Source: Microbacterium paraoxydans (GTDB lineage Bacteria; Actinomycetota; Actinomycetes; Actinomycetales; Microbacteriaceae). Taken from it: a stretch of 64,000 nucleotides of DNA. Where the stretch lies: assembly GCF_019056515.1 (NCBI RefSeq), contig NZ_CP064873.1, positions 2,108,001 through 2,172,000 of the forward strand, given 5' to 3'. Position numbers and translations under genes: made by a program. Position 1 is the first letter of the stretch. Each line of letters begins with the position of its first letter. Below the pieces are notes generated by a model. The model saw nothing but the letters and a program-made list of their open reading frames with translations. It did no database searches and had not been told where the DNA came from. Of the stretch, positions 9,127 through 18,460 are shown one piece after another.

Positions 9127-9699
9127 GTGGCCACTACCCCCGCCTCCCCTTCGACGAACGACGACGCCCCCCAGACGCCTGCCGTCGGCAAGGGACGCGC
9201 GACGCCGACCCGCGCCGAGCAGGAGGCCGCCCGCCGCCGCCCCCTCGTGGCGAACACGAAGGAGGCCAAGGCCGCGGCCCGCGCCGAGCTCAACGAGCGC
9301 CGCGCGAAGGCACAGGCCGGCATGGCCGCCGGTGAGGAGAAGTACCTCCCCGCGCGCGACAAGGGCCCGCAGCGTCGATGGGTGCGCGACTACGTCGATG
9401 CCGGCTGGCACCCCGCCGAGTTCGTCATGGGCGTCATGGTCCTCGTCATCCTGGCCTCGCTGCTGCCGACGAACATGATGATCTCGTTCTACGCGTACCT
9501 GTTCATGATGGTGTACCTCGTGATCGCGATCGGCGGCATGATCCTCCTCGGCATGCGGGTCAAGCGCAAGGCGGCCGCGAAGTTCGGCAAGGACCGCGTC
9601 GAGAAGGGTCTCGGCTGGTACGCCGGCATGCGGGCTCTGCAGATGCGCTTCATGCGCCTGCCCAAGCCGCAGGTCAAGCGGGGGCAGTACCCCGACTGA
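9127..9699 (+). CDS. DUF3043 membrane protein
   Basis: 190 residues. A charged, Ala/Arg-rich N-terminal half (about residues 1-95) is followed by two membrane helices (about 98-114 and 117-140) and a basic C-terminal tail ending in KRGQYPD. This is the layout of the actinobacterial DUF3043 family, whose function is unknown. The GTG start has a GAGGA site. The 3' end overlaps that of convergent pyrD by 26 bases, with no terminator between. Confidence 0.85.
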   Translation: MATTPASPSTNDDAPQTPAVGKGRATPTRAEQEAARRRPLVANTKEAKAAARAELNERRAKAQAGMAAGEEKYLPARDKGPQRRWVRDYVDAGWHPAEFVMGVMVLVILASLLPTNMMISFYAYLFMMVYLVIAIGGMILLGMRVKRKAAAKFGKDRVEKGLGWYAGMRALQMRFMRLPKPQVKRGQYPD

Positions 9700-10711
9700 C
9701 CAGTCCGCGGTTGATCTCGCGGCCCCAGAACGGGCCGCGGTAGAGGAACGCCGTGTAGCCCTGGACCAGGGTCGCCCCGGCATCCAGACGCTCCTGCACA
9801 TCGGCGGCCGTCTCCACACCGCCCACCGCGATCACGCAGAAGTCCTCCGGCACCGCCGCACGGACGACCCGGAGCACCTCCAGCGACCGCTGCTTGAGCG
9901 GAGCCCCCGAGAGCCCCCCGGCGCCGGCCGCTTCGACGACGGCCGCATCGGTCCGCAGGCCGTCACGGCTGATCGTCGTGTTGTGGGCGATGATGCCCGC
10001 GAGCCCTTCGTCGACCGCGAGCCGCGCGATCGCGGTGATCTCGTCATCCGGCAGATCGGGGGCGATCTTCACGAGCAGCGGAGTGGACGCGGCCGCGTCA
10101 CGGACGGCGCGCAGCAGCGGCGCCAGGGTCTCGACCGCCTGCAGGCCCCGCAGCCCTGGGGTGTTCGGCGACGAGACGTTGACCGCGAGATAGTCGGCGA
10201 GCGGAGCGAGTCTGGTGGCGGAGGCGACGTAGTCGGCGACCGCGTCCTCGACGTCCACCACGCGGCTCTTGCCGATGTTCACGCCGATCACCGTGTCCGG
10301 CGCGCCGCGGCGGAGCCGGGCGAGGCGGCGGGCTGCGGCATCCGCGCCCCGGTTGTTGAAGCCCATGCGGTTGATGACCGCCCGGTCCTCGACCAGCCGG
10401 AACAGGCGCGGCTTCGGGTTGCCCTCCTGCGGGACTGCCGTGATCGTGCCGACCTCGACGTGGCCGAAGCCGAGCGCCGCGAGTCCGCGGACCCCGACGG
10501 CGTTCTTGTCGAACCCGGCGGCGACGCCGAACGGTGACGGGAACGTGAGCCCGAGGGCTTCGACCCGCAGCGAGGGGTCCGGGCGGGTCATCGCACGGGT
10601 GGCCCACGAGAACGGCGGCACACCGAGGACGCGGATCACCGCCATGCCGGCGTGGTGGGCGAACTCGGGGTCGAAGCGCGAGAGGACGGCGCGGAAGAGC
10701 AGCGGATACAT
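9674..10711 (-). CDS. pyrD: Dihydroorotate dehydrogenase (quinone), class 2
   Basis: Oxidises dihydroorotate to orotate in pyrimidine synthesis and passes electrons to menaquinone at the membrane. About 345 residues. The class 2 marks are an N-terminal helix (MYPLLFRAVLSRFDPEFAHH), the FMN-site GVAAGFDKNAVG, NRMGFNNRG, and the catalytic-base region VNVSSPNTPGL with Ser in the usual place. The start is the ATG followed by YPLLFR, seven bases after TAATCT. A frame open further upstream is a shadow of nrdR. Confidence 0.95.
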   Translation of the reverse strand: MYPLLFRAVLSRFDPEFAHHAGMAVIRVLGVPPFSWATRAMTRPDPSLRVEALGLTFPSPFGVAAGFDKNAVGVRGLAALGFGHVEVGTITAVPQEGNPKPRLFRLVEDRAVINRMGFNNRGADAAARRLARLRRGAPDTVIGVNIGKSRVVDVEDAVADYVASATRLAPLADYLAVNVSSPNTPGLRGLQAVETLAPLLRAVRDAAASTPLLVKIAPDLPDDEITAIARLAVDEGLAGIIAHNTTISRDGLRTDAAVVEAAGAGGLSGAPLKQRSLEVLRVVRAAVPEDFCVIAVGGVETAADVQERLDAGATLVQGYTAFLYRGPFWGREINRGLVSRGTAPA

Positions 10712-10718
10712 CCCTGCC

Positions 10719-10724
10719 AGATTA
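10719..10724 (-). promoter_or_regulatory. Candidate -10 (TAATCT) for leaderless pyrD, overlapping the nrdR stop
   Basis: On the minus strand TAATCT ends seven bases before the pyrD ATG. Its first three bases are the TAA stop of nrdR. Confidence 0.5.
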
Positions 10725-11192
10725 CCGGTCCGCCGCCTCCGCCTTCGCGTGGTCGGCCCGGAGGTCGCTGATCGCGGACTCGAAGTCCTCGAGCGAGTCG
10801 AACGCCTGGTAGACGCTCGCGAAGCGGAGGAAGGCGACCTCGTCGAGCTCACGCAGCGGGCCGAGGATGGCGAGGCCGATCTCGTTCGTGTCGAGCTGGG
10901 AGACCCCCGTCTGCCGGACCGCCTCCTCCACGCGCTGAGCGAGGATCGCCAGGTCCGCCTCCGTCACGGGACGCCCCTGGCAGGCCTTCCGCACGCCGGA
11001 GATGACCTTCTCCCTGCTGAAGGGCTCCATGACGCCGGAGCGCTTGATGACGTTCAGGCTCGCGGTCTCCGTCGTGGAGAACCGTCCGCCGCATTCCGGA
11101 CACTGTCGACGCCGACGGATGGACAGGCCGTCGTCGCTGGTGCGCGAGTCGATGACGCGCGAATCGGGGTGACGGCAGAAGGGGCAGTGCAT
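10722..11192 (-). CDS. nrdR: Transcriptional repressor NrdR
   Basis: Zinc-ribbon/ATP-cone repressor of ribonucleotide reductase genes. 156 residues, the family length. Zinc ligands are Cys3, Cys6, Cys31 and Cys34 (MHCPFC and CPECGG), and the ATP-cone (about 46-136) senses dATP/ATP. The reductase genes it should control are not in this window. The ATG start lies seven bases after a TAGGAT hexamer with no Shine-Dalgarno. Confidence 0.97.
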   Translation of the reverse strand: MHCPFCRHPDSRVIDSRTSDDGLSIRRRRQCPECGGRFSTTETASLNVIKRSGVMEPFSREKVISGVRKACQGRPVTEADLAILAQRVEEAVRQTGVSQLDTNEIGLAILGPLRELDEVAFLRFASVYQAFDSLEDFESAISDLRADHAKAEAADR

Positions 11193-11199
11193 CTGACAG

Positions 11200-11205
11200 A
11201 TCCTA
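11200..11205 (-). promoter_or_regulatory. Candidate -10 (TAGGAT) for leaderless nrdR, overlapping the hisD stop
   Basis: TAGGAT on the minus strand ends seven bases before the nrdR ATG and begins with the TAG stop codon of hisD. Confidence 0.5.
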
Positions 11206-12507
11206 CGCGGTGAAACGGGCCTCGATCGCCTCGCCGTGGGCGGGGAGCACCTCGGTGTCGGCCAATGCGACCACGCCCTCCCGGACCGCCGCCAGAGCGG
11301 CACGGTCGTACGAGACGACCTGCTGCGGGCGGAGGAACGTGTAGGCGCCCAGGCCCGGGGCGTAGCGCGCCTGCCCTCCGGTGGGCAGGACGTGGTTGCT
11401 CCCGGCCATGTAGTCGCCGAGGCTGACCGGGGTCTGATCGCCGACGAAGAGGGCACCGGCGCTCGTGAACGCGGCTGCCGCCTCCTCCGCATCCGCGAGG
11501 TGCAGTTCCAGGTGCTCCGGGGCATACGCGTTGCTGAACGCGACAGCCATCGCCCGATCGTCCACGAGCACGATCGCCGACTGCGGTCCGGACAGTGCGG
11601 CCGCGACGCGCTCGCTGTGCCGCGTGCGCCCCGCCTGCCGTTCGACCTCTCCCCTGACCTGCTCCGCGATCTCCGCGGAGTCCGTCACGAGGACGGCAGA
11701 GGCCTGCTCGTCGTGCTCGGCCTGGCTCACGAGGTCGGCGGCGATGAGCCGCGGGTCGGACGTGGCGTCCGCGACGACGAGGATCTCGGTGGCCCCGGCT
11801 TCGGAGTCCGTGCCGACCACGCCCGCGACGGCGCGCTTCGCGGAGGCGACGTAGTTGTTGCCCGGTCCGGACACGACGTCGACGGGATCGAGTCCCAGGC
11901 TTCCGACGCCGTGGGCGAGGGCTCCGATGGCTCCGGCTCCGCCCATGGCATAGACCTCGGAGACCCCGAGCAGCGCGGCCGCAGCCAGGATGGTCGGGTG
12001 CACGCGGCCGTCCTCATCCGCCTGCGGTGGCGAGGCGAGGGCGATCTGCTGCACCCCGGCGACCTGCGCGGGCACGACGTTCATGACGACGCTCGACGGG
12101 TAGACGGCCTTGCCGCCGGGGATGTAGACCCCGACGCGGGAGACCGGCTGCCAGCGCTGCGTGATGGTCGCGCCGTCGCCGAAACGTGTGACCTGCGGGG
12201 CCGGCACCTGCGCGGCCGACGCCGATCGCACGCGTCGGATCGCCTCCTCCAGGGCCGCGCGCACTGTGGGGGCCAGCCCCTCCAGAGCTTCCTGGAGGTG
12301 GGACGCGGGCACCCGCACCGCGTGGCCGGTGACGCGGTCGAAGCGCTCCGCCTGCTCGCGGAGGGCCTCCTCGCCGCGCTCCCGGACATCGTCGACGAGA
12401 CGCGCGGCGGTGTCCAGAGCCTCGGCCCGCGCCTGAGTCGCGCGCGGGACGGCCGCGAGCATGTCGGCGGGCGAGAGCTCGCGCCCCCGCAGATCGATCG
12501 TGCGCAT
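11203..12507 (-). CDS. hisD: Histidinol dehydrogenase
   Basis: Last step of histidine synthesis, the two-step NAD-dependent oxidation of L-histidinol. About 434 residues. Visible are the glycine-rich [16 protein letters not shown], the catalytic Glu-His region ([10 protein letters not shown]) and the zinc-ligand region near SNHVLPTGG. The start is the ATG before RTIDLRG, one base after the stop of the upstream membrane protein gene. Other his genes are not in the window. The frame also extends into that upstream gene and is trimmed here. Confidence 0.96.
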   Translation of the reverse strand: MRTIDLRGRELSPADMLAAVPRATQARAEALDTAARLVDDVRERGEEALREQAERFDRVTGHAVRVPASHLQEALEGLAPTVRAALEEAIRRVRSASAAQVPAPQVTRFGDGATITQRWQPVSRVGVYIPGGKAVYPSSVVMNVVPAQVAGVQQIALASPPQADEDGRVHPTILAAAALLGVSEVYAMGGAGAIGALAHGVGSLGLDPVDVVSGPGNNYVASAKRAVAGVVGTDSEAGATEILVVADATSDPRLIAADLVSQAEHDEQASAVLVTDSAEIAEQVRGEVERQAGRTRHSERVAAALSGPQSAIVLVDDRAMAVAFSNAYAPEHLELHLADAEEAAAAFTSAGALFVGDQTPVSLGDYMAGSNHVLPTGGQARYAPGLGAYTFLRPQQVVSYDRAALAAVREGVVALADTEVLPAHGEAIEARFTA

Positions 12508-12508
12508 G

Positions 12509-13771
12509 TCAGCCCTTCGTGATGCCGGCGATGTCGTGGAGGTAGCCGATGCGGCCGTCGTCATGACGGACCACGAACGCGCCGCCCCGATCCTCGATCA
12601 CGAGGGCCCAGGCCGTCGGACCGATACGGAAGATCGGCTCGCCGCGCTCGTCGTGCACGTCGCGCTCCGTCGGCGCGAGGATCCAGAAGGGCTGCGCCAC
12701 GTCCGCGTTCTCGCGCGGCGCGGCGTACCCGTCCTCACGGCTGTCGCCGACGACCGGGTGCACGGCCGTCGCGTCGTCCGCCTCCGGTTCCCGGTATGCG
12801 GCGAGCTCTTCCTCGGTGAGCGCCTTGGCTCCGAGGAGGGACTCGATGCTGCCGGTGTCCGACACGATCTCGGGCTGCTCGCCACGGGAGCGACGCGAGT
12901 ACGGCGGGGCGTACTCCGGCTCGGAGGAGACGGGAACGGTTCCGGTTCCCCCTCCGGAGGCGTGCGCGGTGAGCGGGACCCGACCCGCGTCGTCCGCGAT
13001 CCCGCCGTCGGCGGCGTCATCGGAGCCTTCATCGGAGGCCGCATCAGCGGTGCGGGCCTCTGCAGGAGCGACATCCGCCGTCGACGATGCGCTGTCGGGA
13101 GTCGCGATCACGGCGGTCACATCCTCCGCCGGAGCCGCGGTGGCCACGGACGGCGACGCGTCGGCCTCCGCGGCGGCGGTGGTGTCCGTGGTCGTCTCGG
13201 GACGCGGACGAGGGATCACGGGACGGACCGGGTTCGCGTTGCGGTGCGCGAGAGTGACGAGCCGCCCCTGGAAGTCCTCCTTGAGGCCCGGGATGAGCGG
13301 GGCGAAGACGGTGAGCACGACGAGCGCGGTCGACGTGATGACTTGCACGACGGCGTTCCAGGGCAGACCCCAGTTGCCGGTGGAGATGACGGCCGAGAGG
13401 GCGAGCCACAGGTTGCCGGCCCACACGCACGCCGAGACGGAGAAGGCCACGGAGGCGAACTGATCGATGCCGAGCGACCCCACGCGGCGGATGCCGTCGG
13501 GCGAGAACCGCCGGAGCACGAGGAGGAACACGGCGACCGTCGGCACGCCGATCGGCAGGATCCACTGGATGCCGATGCCCCAGAGCGAGATCCCCCCGCT
13601 GAGTGGGAAGAAGGACACGAGGAAGGAGACCAGCCAGACTCCGACGATCAGCAGCTCGCGCAGCGTGAATCCGAGGATACCGTACTCCGGCGTGACCTCG
13701 TCGTCGTAGAGGACGCCGTCCTCGTCGCTGAACACCGCCTCGGCATCCGGCTCGGGAAGATCCGTGCTCAT
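12509..13771 (-). CDS. Unknown membrane protein with disordered linker
   Basis: Not recognised as a named family. 420 residues: an acidic N-terminus, about four membrane helices (roughly residues 38-57, 65-86, 103-128 and 137-160), a long Ala/Thr/Asp/Ser-rich linker (about 175-300) and a compact C-terminal region (about 350-420) rich in strands, with FWILAPTERDV and GRIGYLHDIAG. Strong ATG with AGGA seven bases away. It sits between dnaE and hisD on the same strand, one base from hisD and 67 bases from dnaE, so it is probably co-transcribed. The adjacency alone does not tell its role. Confidence 0.75.
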   Translation of the reverse strand: MSTDLPEPDAEAVFSDEDGVLYDDEVTPEYGILGFTLRELLIVGVWLVSFLVSFFPLSGGISLWGIGIQWILPIGVPTVAVFLLVLRRFSPDGIRRVGSLGIDQFASVAFSVSACVWAGNLWLALSAVISTGNWGLPWNAVVQVITSTALVVLTVFAPLIPGLKEDFQGRLVTLAHRNANPVRPVIPRPRPETTTDTTAAAEADASPSVATAAPAEDVTAVIATPDSASSTADVAPAEARTADAASDEGSDDAADGGIADDAGRVPLTAHASGGGTGTVPVSSEPEYAPPYSRRSRGEQPEIVSDTGSIESLLGAKALTEEELAAYREPEADDATAVHPVVGDSREDGYAAPRENADVAQPFWILAPTERDVHDERGEPIFRIGPTAWALVIEDRGGAFVVRHDDGRIGYLHDIAGITKG

Positions 13772-13838
13772 AGTCGTCCTTTCCTCATCGGCGCACCACG
13801 ACTTTCCGGTGCTCTCGACGGCTCCCGATCCTACCCGC

Positions 13839-16800
13839 TCACCCCAGACAGGTTGGTCCGAGCAGCGACTTGAGGTCGCCGAAGAGGTCGGCCGACACCT
13901 TCACGGGCATGGGCACCTCGAACACCTTCGCGGTGCCTCCGCGGTGCACGCGGAGCAGCACCTCGGTGTCGCCGCTGTGCCGTCGGAGCACCTCGGCCAG
14001 CTCGGTCATGACCCGTTCCGTCGCGCGCTGCTCGGCGAGGACGAGCGACAGGGGCCCTGCCGCATCGAAGGAGCCGACGTCGGGGGCGAAGGCGGACTGG
14101 GCATGCAGGTTCAGGCCGTCGTCGCGGCGGGAGACGCGCCCACGCACGGCGAGGATCGCATCCTGCTGCAGCGTGTGCTGGAACTCGAGGTAGGTCTTTC
14201 CCATGAACATCACGGTGACCTCGCCGTTGAAGTCCTCCACGGTGATCATGCCGTAGGGGTTGCCGCTCGCCTTCGCCACACGGTGCTGCACGCTCGTGAC
14301 GAGGCCCGCCACGGTGACCTGATCGCCGTCCTGCAGGTCCTCGGAGTTGTTGAGGTCGTGGATCGAGATCGAGGCGTGCTTGGCCAGCGGCACCTCGAGA
14401 CCCGCGAGCGGGTGATCCGAGACGTAGAGGCCGAGCATCTCGCGCTCGAAGGCGAGCTTGTCCTTCTTGATCCACTCCGGACGCGGAGGGACCTTCGCGG
14501 GTGCCGCCTCCTCCATGCCGTCATAGAGACTGTCGAAGTCGAACCCGATGGCGCCCTGCGCCTCGTTGCGCTTCCTGTCGACGGCCGCCTCCACGGCGTC
14601 TTCGTGGATCTCGAGGAGCGCCCGACGGGTGTCCCCCATCGAGTCGAAGGCGCCGGCCTTGATGAGCGACTCCACCGTGCGCTTGTTGGCGACGTGCAGC
14701 GGCACCGTGTCGAGGAAGTGATGGAAGGAGGTGAACCGCTCATCCTTGCGCGACTGCACGATGCCGTCGACGACGTTCGTGCCGACGTTTCTGACCGCCC
14801 CGAGACCGAAGCGGATGTCGTCGCCGACGGCCGCGAAGAAGTTGATCGACTCCGAGACGTCCGGCGGGAGCACCTTGATCCCCATCCGGCGGCACTCGTT
14901 CAGGTAGAGCGCCATCTTGTCCTTCGAGTCGCCGACGCTCGTGAGGAGGGCGGCCATGTACTCGGCCGGGTAGTGCGCCTTGAGGTAGGCGGTCCAGTAC
15001 GACACGAGCCCGTAGGCAGCGGAGTGCGCTTTGTTGAAGGCGTAGTCCGAGAACGGCAGGAGGATGTCCCAGAGAGCCTTGACCGCTCCCTCCCCGAAGC
15101 CGCGCTCGGTCATGCCCGCCGCGAAACCGGCGTACTGCTTGTCCAGCTCGGACTTCTTCTTCTTTCCCATCGCTCGGCGCAGGATGTCTGCCTGACCGAG
15201 GCTGAACCCGGCCACCTTCTGCGCGATCGCCATGACCTGCTCCTGGTAGATGATGAGCCCGTAGGACTCCTCCAGGATCTCGGCGAGCGGCTCCGCCAGC
15301 TCGGGGTGGATCGGGGTGATCTCCTGCTGCCCGTTCTTGCGCAGCGCGTAGTTGGTGTGGGAGTTGGCTCCCATCGGCCCGGGACGGTACAGCGCGATGA
15401 GGGCCGAGATGTCTCCGAAGTTGTCGGGCTTCATGAGCCGCATCAGCGAGCGCAGCGGCGGACTGTCGAGCTGGAAGACGCCGAGCGTGTCGCCGCGGGC
15501 CAGCAGTTCGTAGACGGCGGGGTCATCGAGACCGAGGTGCTCGAGATCGAGCTCCTCGCCCCGGTTCATGCGGATGTTGTCGAGCGCGTCCGAGATGATC
15601 GTAAGGTTCCGGAGGCCCAGGAAGTCCATCTTGATCAGACCGAGGGACTCGCACGACGGATAGTCGAACTGCGTGACGATCTGACCGTCCTGCTCGCGAC
15701 GCATGATCGGGATGATGTCGAGCAGGGGCTCGGACGACATGATGACGCCGGCGGCGTGCACGCCCCACTGCCGCTTCAGCCCCTCGAGGCCGAGCGCGCG
15801 GTCGAAGACCGTCTTCGCCTCGGGGTCGGTCTCGATGAGAGCCCGGAACTCGCTCGCCTCCTTGTAGCGCGGGTGCGCGGAGTCGAACATGCCGTCGAGG
15901 GGCATGTCCTTCCCCATGACGGCCGGGGGCATCGCCTTGGTGAGCCGCTCCCCCATGCTGAACGGGAAGCCGAGGACACGACCGGCGTCCTTGAGGGCCT
16001 GCTTCGACTTGATCGTGCCGTACGTGACGATCTGTGCGACCCGCTCGGACCCGTACTTCCTGGTCACGTACTCGATGACCTCGCCGCGGCGGCGGTCGTC
16101 GAAGTCGACGTCGAAGTCGGGCATCGACACGCGGTCCGGGTTGAGGAACCGCTCGAAGATCAGACCGTGCTCGAGAGGGTCGAGGTCGGTGATCTTCATC
16201 GCATAGGCGACCATCGAACCCGCACCGGAGCCGCGCCCCGGACCGACCCGGATGCCGTTGTCCTTGGCCCAGTTGATGAAGTCGGCGACGACGAGGAAGT
16301 ACCCGGGGAAGCCCATCTGGAGGATGATGCCGGTCTCGTACTCGGCCTGCTTGCGCACCTTGTCCGGGATGCCGTTCGGGTACCGGTAGTGGAGGCCCTT
16401 CTCGACCTCCTTGATGAGCCAGCTGTCCTCGGTCTCGCCCTCGGGGACCGGGAACCGCGGCATGTAGTTCGCCGAGGTGTTGAACTCCACCTCGCAGCGC
16501 TCGGCGATCAGGAGCGTGTTGTCGCAGGCCTCCGGGTGGTCCCGGAAGAGCTGCCGCATCTCGGCCGCGGTCTTGATGTAGTACCCGTCGCCGTCGAACT
16601 TGAAGCGGTTCGGGTCGTCGAGCGTGGAGCCGGACTGCACGCACAGCAGGGCCGCGTGGGCGTCGGCCTCGTGCTGGTGGGTGTAGTGCGAGTCGTTGGT
16701 CGCCACGAGCGGGATGCCGAGGTCTTTCGCGAGACGCAGCAGATCCGTCATGACCCGGCGCTCGATCGACAGGCCGTGGTCCATGATCTCGGCGAAGTAG

Positions 16801-17357
16801 TTCTCCTTGCCGAAGATGTCCTGGAACTCCGCTGCGGCCGCGCGGGCGGCGTCGTACTGGCCGAGCCGCAGCCGCGTCTGCACCTCTCCGGACGGGCACC
16901 CCGTCGTGGCGATGAGCCCCTTGCCGTACGTCTGGAGCAGCTCGCGGTCCATACGCGGCTTGAAGTAGTACCCCTCCATGCTCGACAGCGAGCTCAGCCG
17001 GAAGAGGTTGTGCATGCCCTCCGTGCTCTGGCTCCACATGGTCATGTGGGTGTACGCGCCCGAACCCGACACGTCGTCGCTGCGCTGGTCTGCCGAGCCC
17101 CACTGCACGCGGGTCTTGTCGCTGCGGTGCGTGCCCGGGGTGACGTACGCCTCGAGGCCCACGATGGGCTTGATGCCGGCGTTGCGCGCGGCGTTGTAGA
17201 ACTCGAACGCCGCGAAGGTGTTCCCGTGGTCCGTCACCGCGATCGCCGGCATGCCGTAATCGGCGGCCGCCTGCGTCATCGCGTTGATCTTCGCAGCCCC
17301 GTCGAGCATCGAGTACTCGCTGTGCACGTGCAGGTGGACGAAGGAGTCGGATGCCAT
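13839..17357 (-). CDS. dnaE: DNA polymerase III alpha subunit
   Basis: Replicative polymerase, 1172 residues, the length of actinobacterial DnaE1. Domains in order: PHP (HLHVHSEYSMLDGAAK at the N-terminus), palm with the catalytic aspartates in MPDFDVDFDD, fingers, tandem HhH and OB-fold (DGDQVTVAGLVTSV) near the C-terminus. This is the housekeeping enzyme, not the DnaE2 that usually travels with imuB. The ATG lies six bases after TAGACT, with no Shine-Dalgarno. Confidence 0.97.
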   Translation of the reverse strand: MASDSFVHLHVHSEYSMLDGAAKINAMTQAAADYGMPAIAVTDHGNTFAAFEFYNAARNAGIKPIVGLEAYVTPGTHRSDKTRVQWGSADQRSDDVSGSGAYTHMTMWSQSTEGMHNLFRLSSLSSMEGYYFKPRMDRELLQTYGKGLIATTGCPSGEVQTRLRLGQYDAARAAAAEFQDIFGKENYFAEIMDHGLSIERRVMTDLLRLAKDLGIPLVATNDSHYTHQHEADAHAALLCVQSGSTLDDPNRFKFDGDGYYIKTAAEMRQLFRDHPEACDNTLLIAERCEVEFNTSANYMPRFPVPEGETEDSWLIKEVEKGLHYRYPNGIPDKVRKQAEYETGIILQMGFPGYFLVVADFINWAKDNGIRVGPGRGSGAGSMVAYAMKITDLDPLEHGLIFERFLNPDRVSMPDFDVDFDDRRRGEVIEYVTRKYGSERVAQIVTYGTIKSKQALKDAGRVLGFPFSMGERLTKAMPPAVMGKDMPLDGMFDSAHPRYKEASEFRALIETDPEAKTVFDRALGLEGLKRQWGVHAAGVIMSSEPLLDIIPIMRREQDGQIVTQFDYPSCESLGLIKMDFLGLRNLTIISDALDNIRMNRGEELDLEHLGLDDPAVYELLARGDTLGVFQLDSPPLRSLMRLMKPDNFGDISALIALYRPGPMGANSHTNYALRKNGQQEITPIHPELAEPLAEILEESYGLIIYQEQVMAIAQKVAGFSLGQADILRRAMGKKKKSELDKQYAGFAAGMTERGFGEGAVKALWDILLPFSDYAFNKAHSAAYGLVSYWTAYLKAHYPAEYMAALLTSVGDSKDKMALYLNECRRMGIKVLPPDVSESINFFAAVGDDIRFGLGAVRNVGTNVVDGIVQSRKDERFTSFHHFLDTVPLHVANKRTVESLIKAGAFDSMGDTRRALLEIHEDAVEAAVDRKRNEAQGAIGFDFDSLYDGMEEAAPAKVPPRPEWIKKDKLAFEREMLGLYVSDHPLAGLEVPLAKHASISIHDLNNSEDLQDGDQVTVAGLVTSVQHRVAKASGNPYGMITVEDFNGEVTVMFMGKTYLEFQHTLQQDAILAVRGRVSRRDDGLNLHAQSAFAPDVGSFDAAGPLSLVLAEQRATERVMTELAEVLRRHSGDTEVLLRVHRGGTAKVFEVPMPVKVSADLFGDLKSLLGPTCLG

Positions 17358-17363
17358 GCTTCG

Positions 17364-17369
17364 AGTCTA
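17364..17369 (-). promoter_or_regulatory. Candidate -10 (TAGACT) for leaderless dnaE
   Basis: TAGACT on the minus strand ends six bases before the dnaE ATG at 17357. No clear -35. Confidence 0.5.
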
Positions 17370-17395
17370 CGTACGGCCATCGACATCGGCCGGCC

Positions 17396-18460
17396 TCACG
17401 GCACCTCGTCCACAACTTCGGTGACGACGCTCGTCGTCGACTCCGGCGTGTCGCCGATGACCCCTCCTGACCCGTAGCCCTCCGCGATCGAGTCCACGAG
17501 TCCGTGATCCGTATCGACGACGATGGTCGTCGTCCGGTGGCCGGGAACCGCATAGCGCAGCGTCGCCGTGCCGTCACCCTCGTCGACCAGCTCGAAGCCC
17601 GGGATCAAGGCGATCGCGCGGAAGAAGGCCGCTCTCAGCTCGGCCGGCATGAGGTTGATCGCGGACGGGTCGGAGAGGCTCGCCACCACCCACCGATCAC
17701 CCTCCGCACCGGTCAGGCCGGAGCGGGCACGCAGCCAGTCCCGCAACGCCGACGGTTCCCGCGGCATCTCCTCGTAGTACGGGCGATAGCCGTCCGCCAG
17801 GTGCGGGACGGGTGCCGGATCGCCGTCGCCGACCGGCCAGGCGCCGCCCGGGAGGACCTGCACAGTGCCGCGCTCGCGGATCGCCGCTCCGGGTGACGAG
17901 GGCCACTCCTGTGCGGCGCGCGTGCCCTGCGCGCCGAACGACCGTACGACTTCGGCGTTCCCCCAGTCGTAGAACCAGTCCGCCGAGCGGTCGGCAGGGA
18001 CGTACAGCACCCGCGTGTCCCTGACCAGGACGGCGGCGTCCCCCGTGTCGCGGGAGGCGTTGAAGGCGAAGGTGTCGTCGTCGCCGTCGTCGGCGGCGTC
18101 TCGATCCCAGAACTGGACGAACTCGTCGACGGTCTCGATCCGGATGTACTGTCCCGCGCCCGGGGCGAGGTCCTGGGCGTCGACGGTGACGCTCGCCGCC
18201 TGCTCGAGCACCGCCGCAGCGGCGGCATCGGGCATCACCGGGAACAGGAGGCCTCCGGCTCCCAGCGCCACCACCGCGGCTCCGGCCGTCAGCCCCCCGA
18301 TGACGAGGCCGGTCCACACCCGCGCCCGTCGTCGCCCGCCCCGCGGAGCATGTGCGGCGGACACCGCGGTCGCCAGAGCGGCGCGGGCACGGCGGACGCT
18401 CTCCTCCGACGGTTCCGCCTGATCCGCACCGAGGTCACGCACTCGTTCCATAAGCAGCAT
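17396..18460 (-). CDS. CU044_5270-type membrane protein, partner of the ECF sigma factor
   Basis: 354 residues: a cytoplasmic N-terminus of about 50 residues rich in Arg/Ala, one membrane helix (about 51-73), and a large extracytoplasmic domain. The family is regularly found directly after an ECF-type sigma factor gene in actinobacteria, and this copy overlaps the sigma gene by 26 bases. By position it could act as an anti-sigma or sensor, but no zinc HxxxCxxC motif is seen. The ATG at 18460 is supported by AAGGAGGAG six bases upstream; a second ATG is at 18451. Confidence 0.75.
   Translation of the reverse strand: MLLMERVRDLGADQAEPSEESVRRARAALATAVSAAHAPRGGRRRARVWTGLVIGGLTAGAAVVALGAGGLLFPVMPDAAAAAVLEQAASVTVDAQDLAPGAGQYIRIETVDEFVQFWDRDAADDGDDDTFAFNASRDTGDAAVLVRDTRVLYVPADRSADWFYDWGNAEVVRSFGAQGTRAAQEWPSSPGAAIRERGTVQVLPGGAWPVGDGDPAPVPHLADGYRPYYEEMPREPSALRDWLRARSGLTGAEGDRWVVASLSDPSAINLMPAELRAAFFRAIALIPGFELVDEGDGTATLRYAVPGHRTTTIVVDTDHGLVDSIAEGYGSGGVIGDTPESTTSVVTEVVDEVP

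Noticed and set aside
9674..9699. Overlap of DUF3043 and pyrD ends as a possible sequencing error
   Set aside because: Both C-termini look normal for their families; short convergent overlaps are common.
13764..17477. Open frame of about 1200 codons opposite dnaE
   Set aside because: Antisense shadow of dnaE; no start signal and no recognisable domain.
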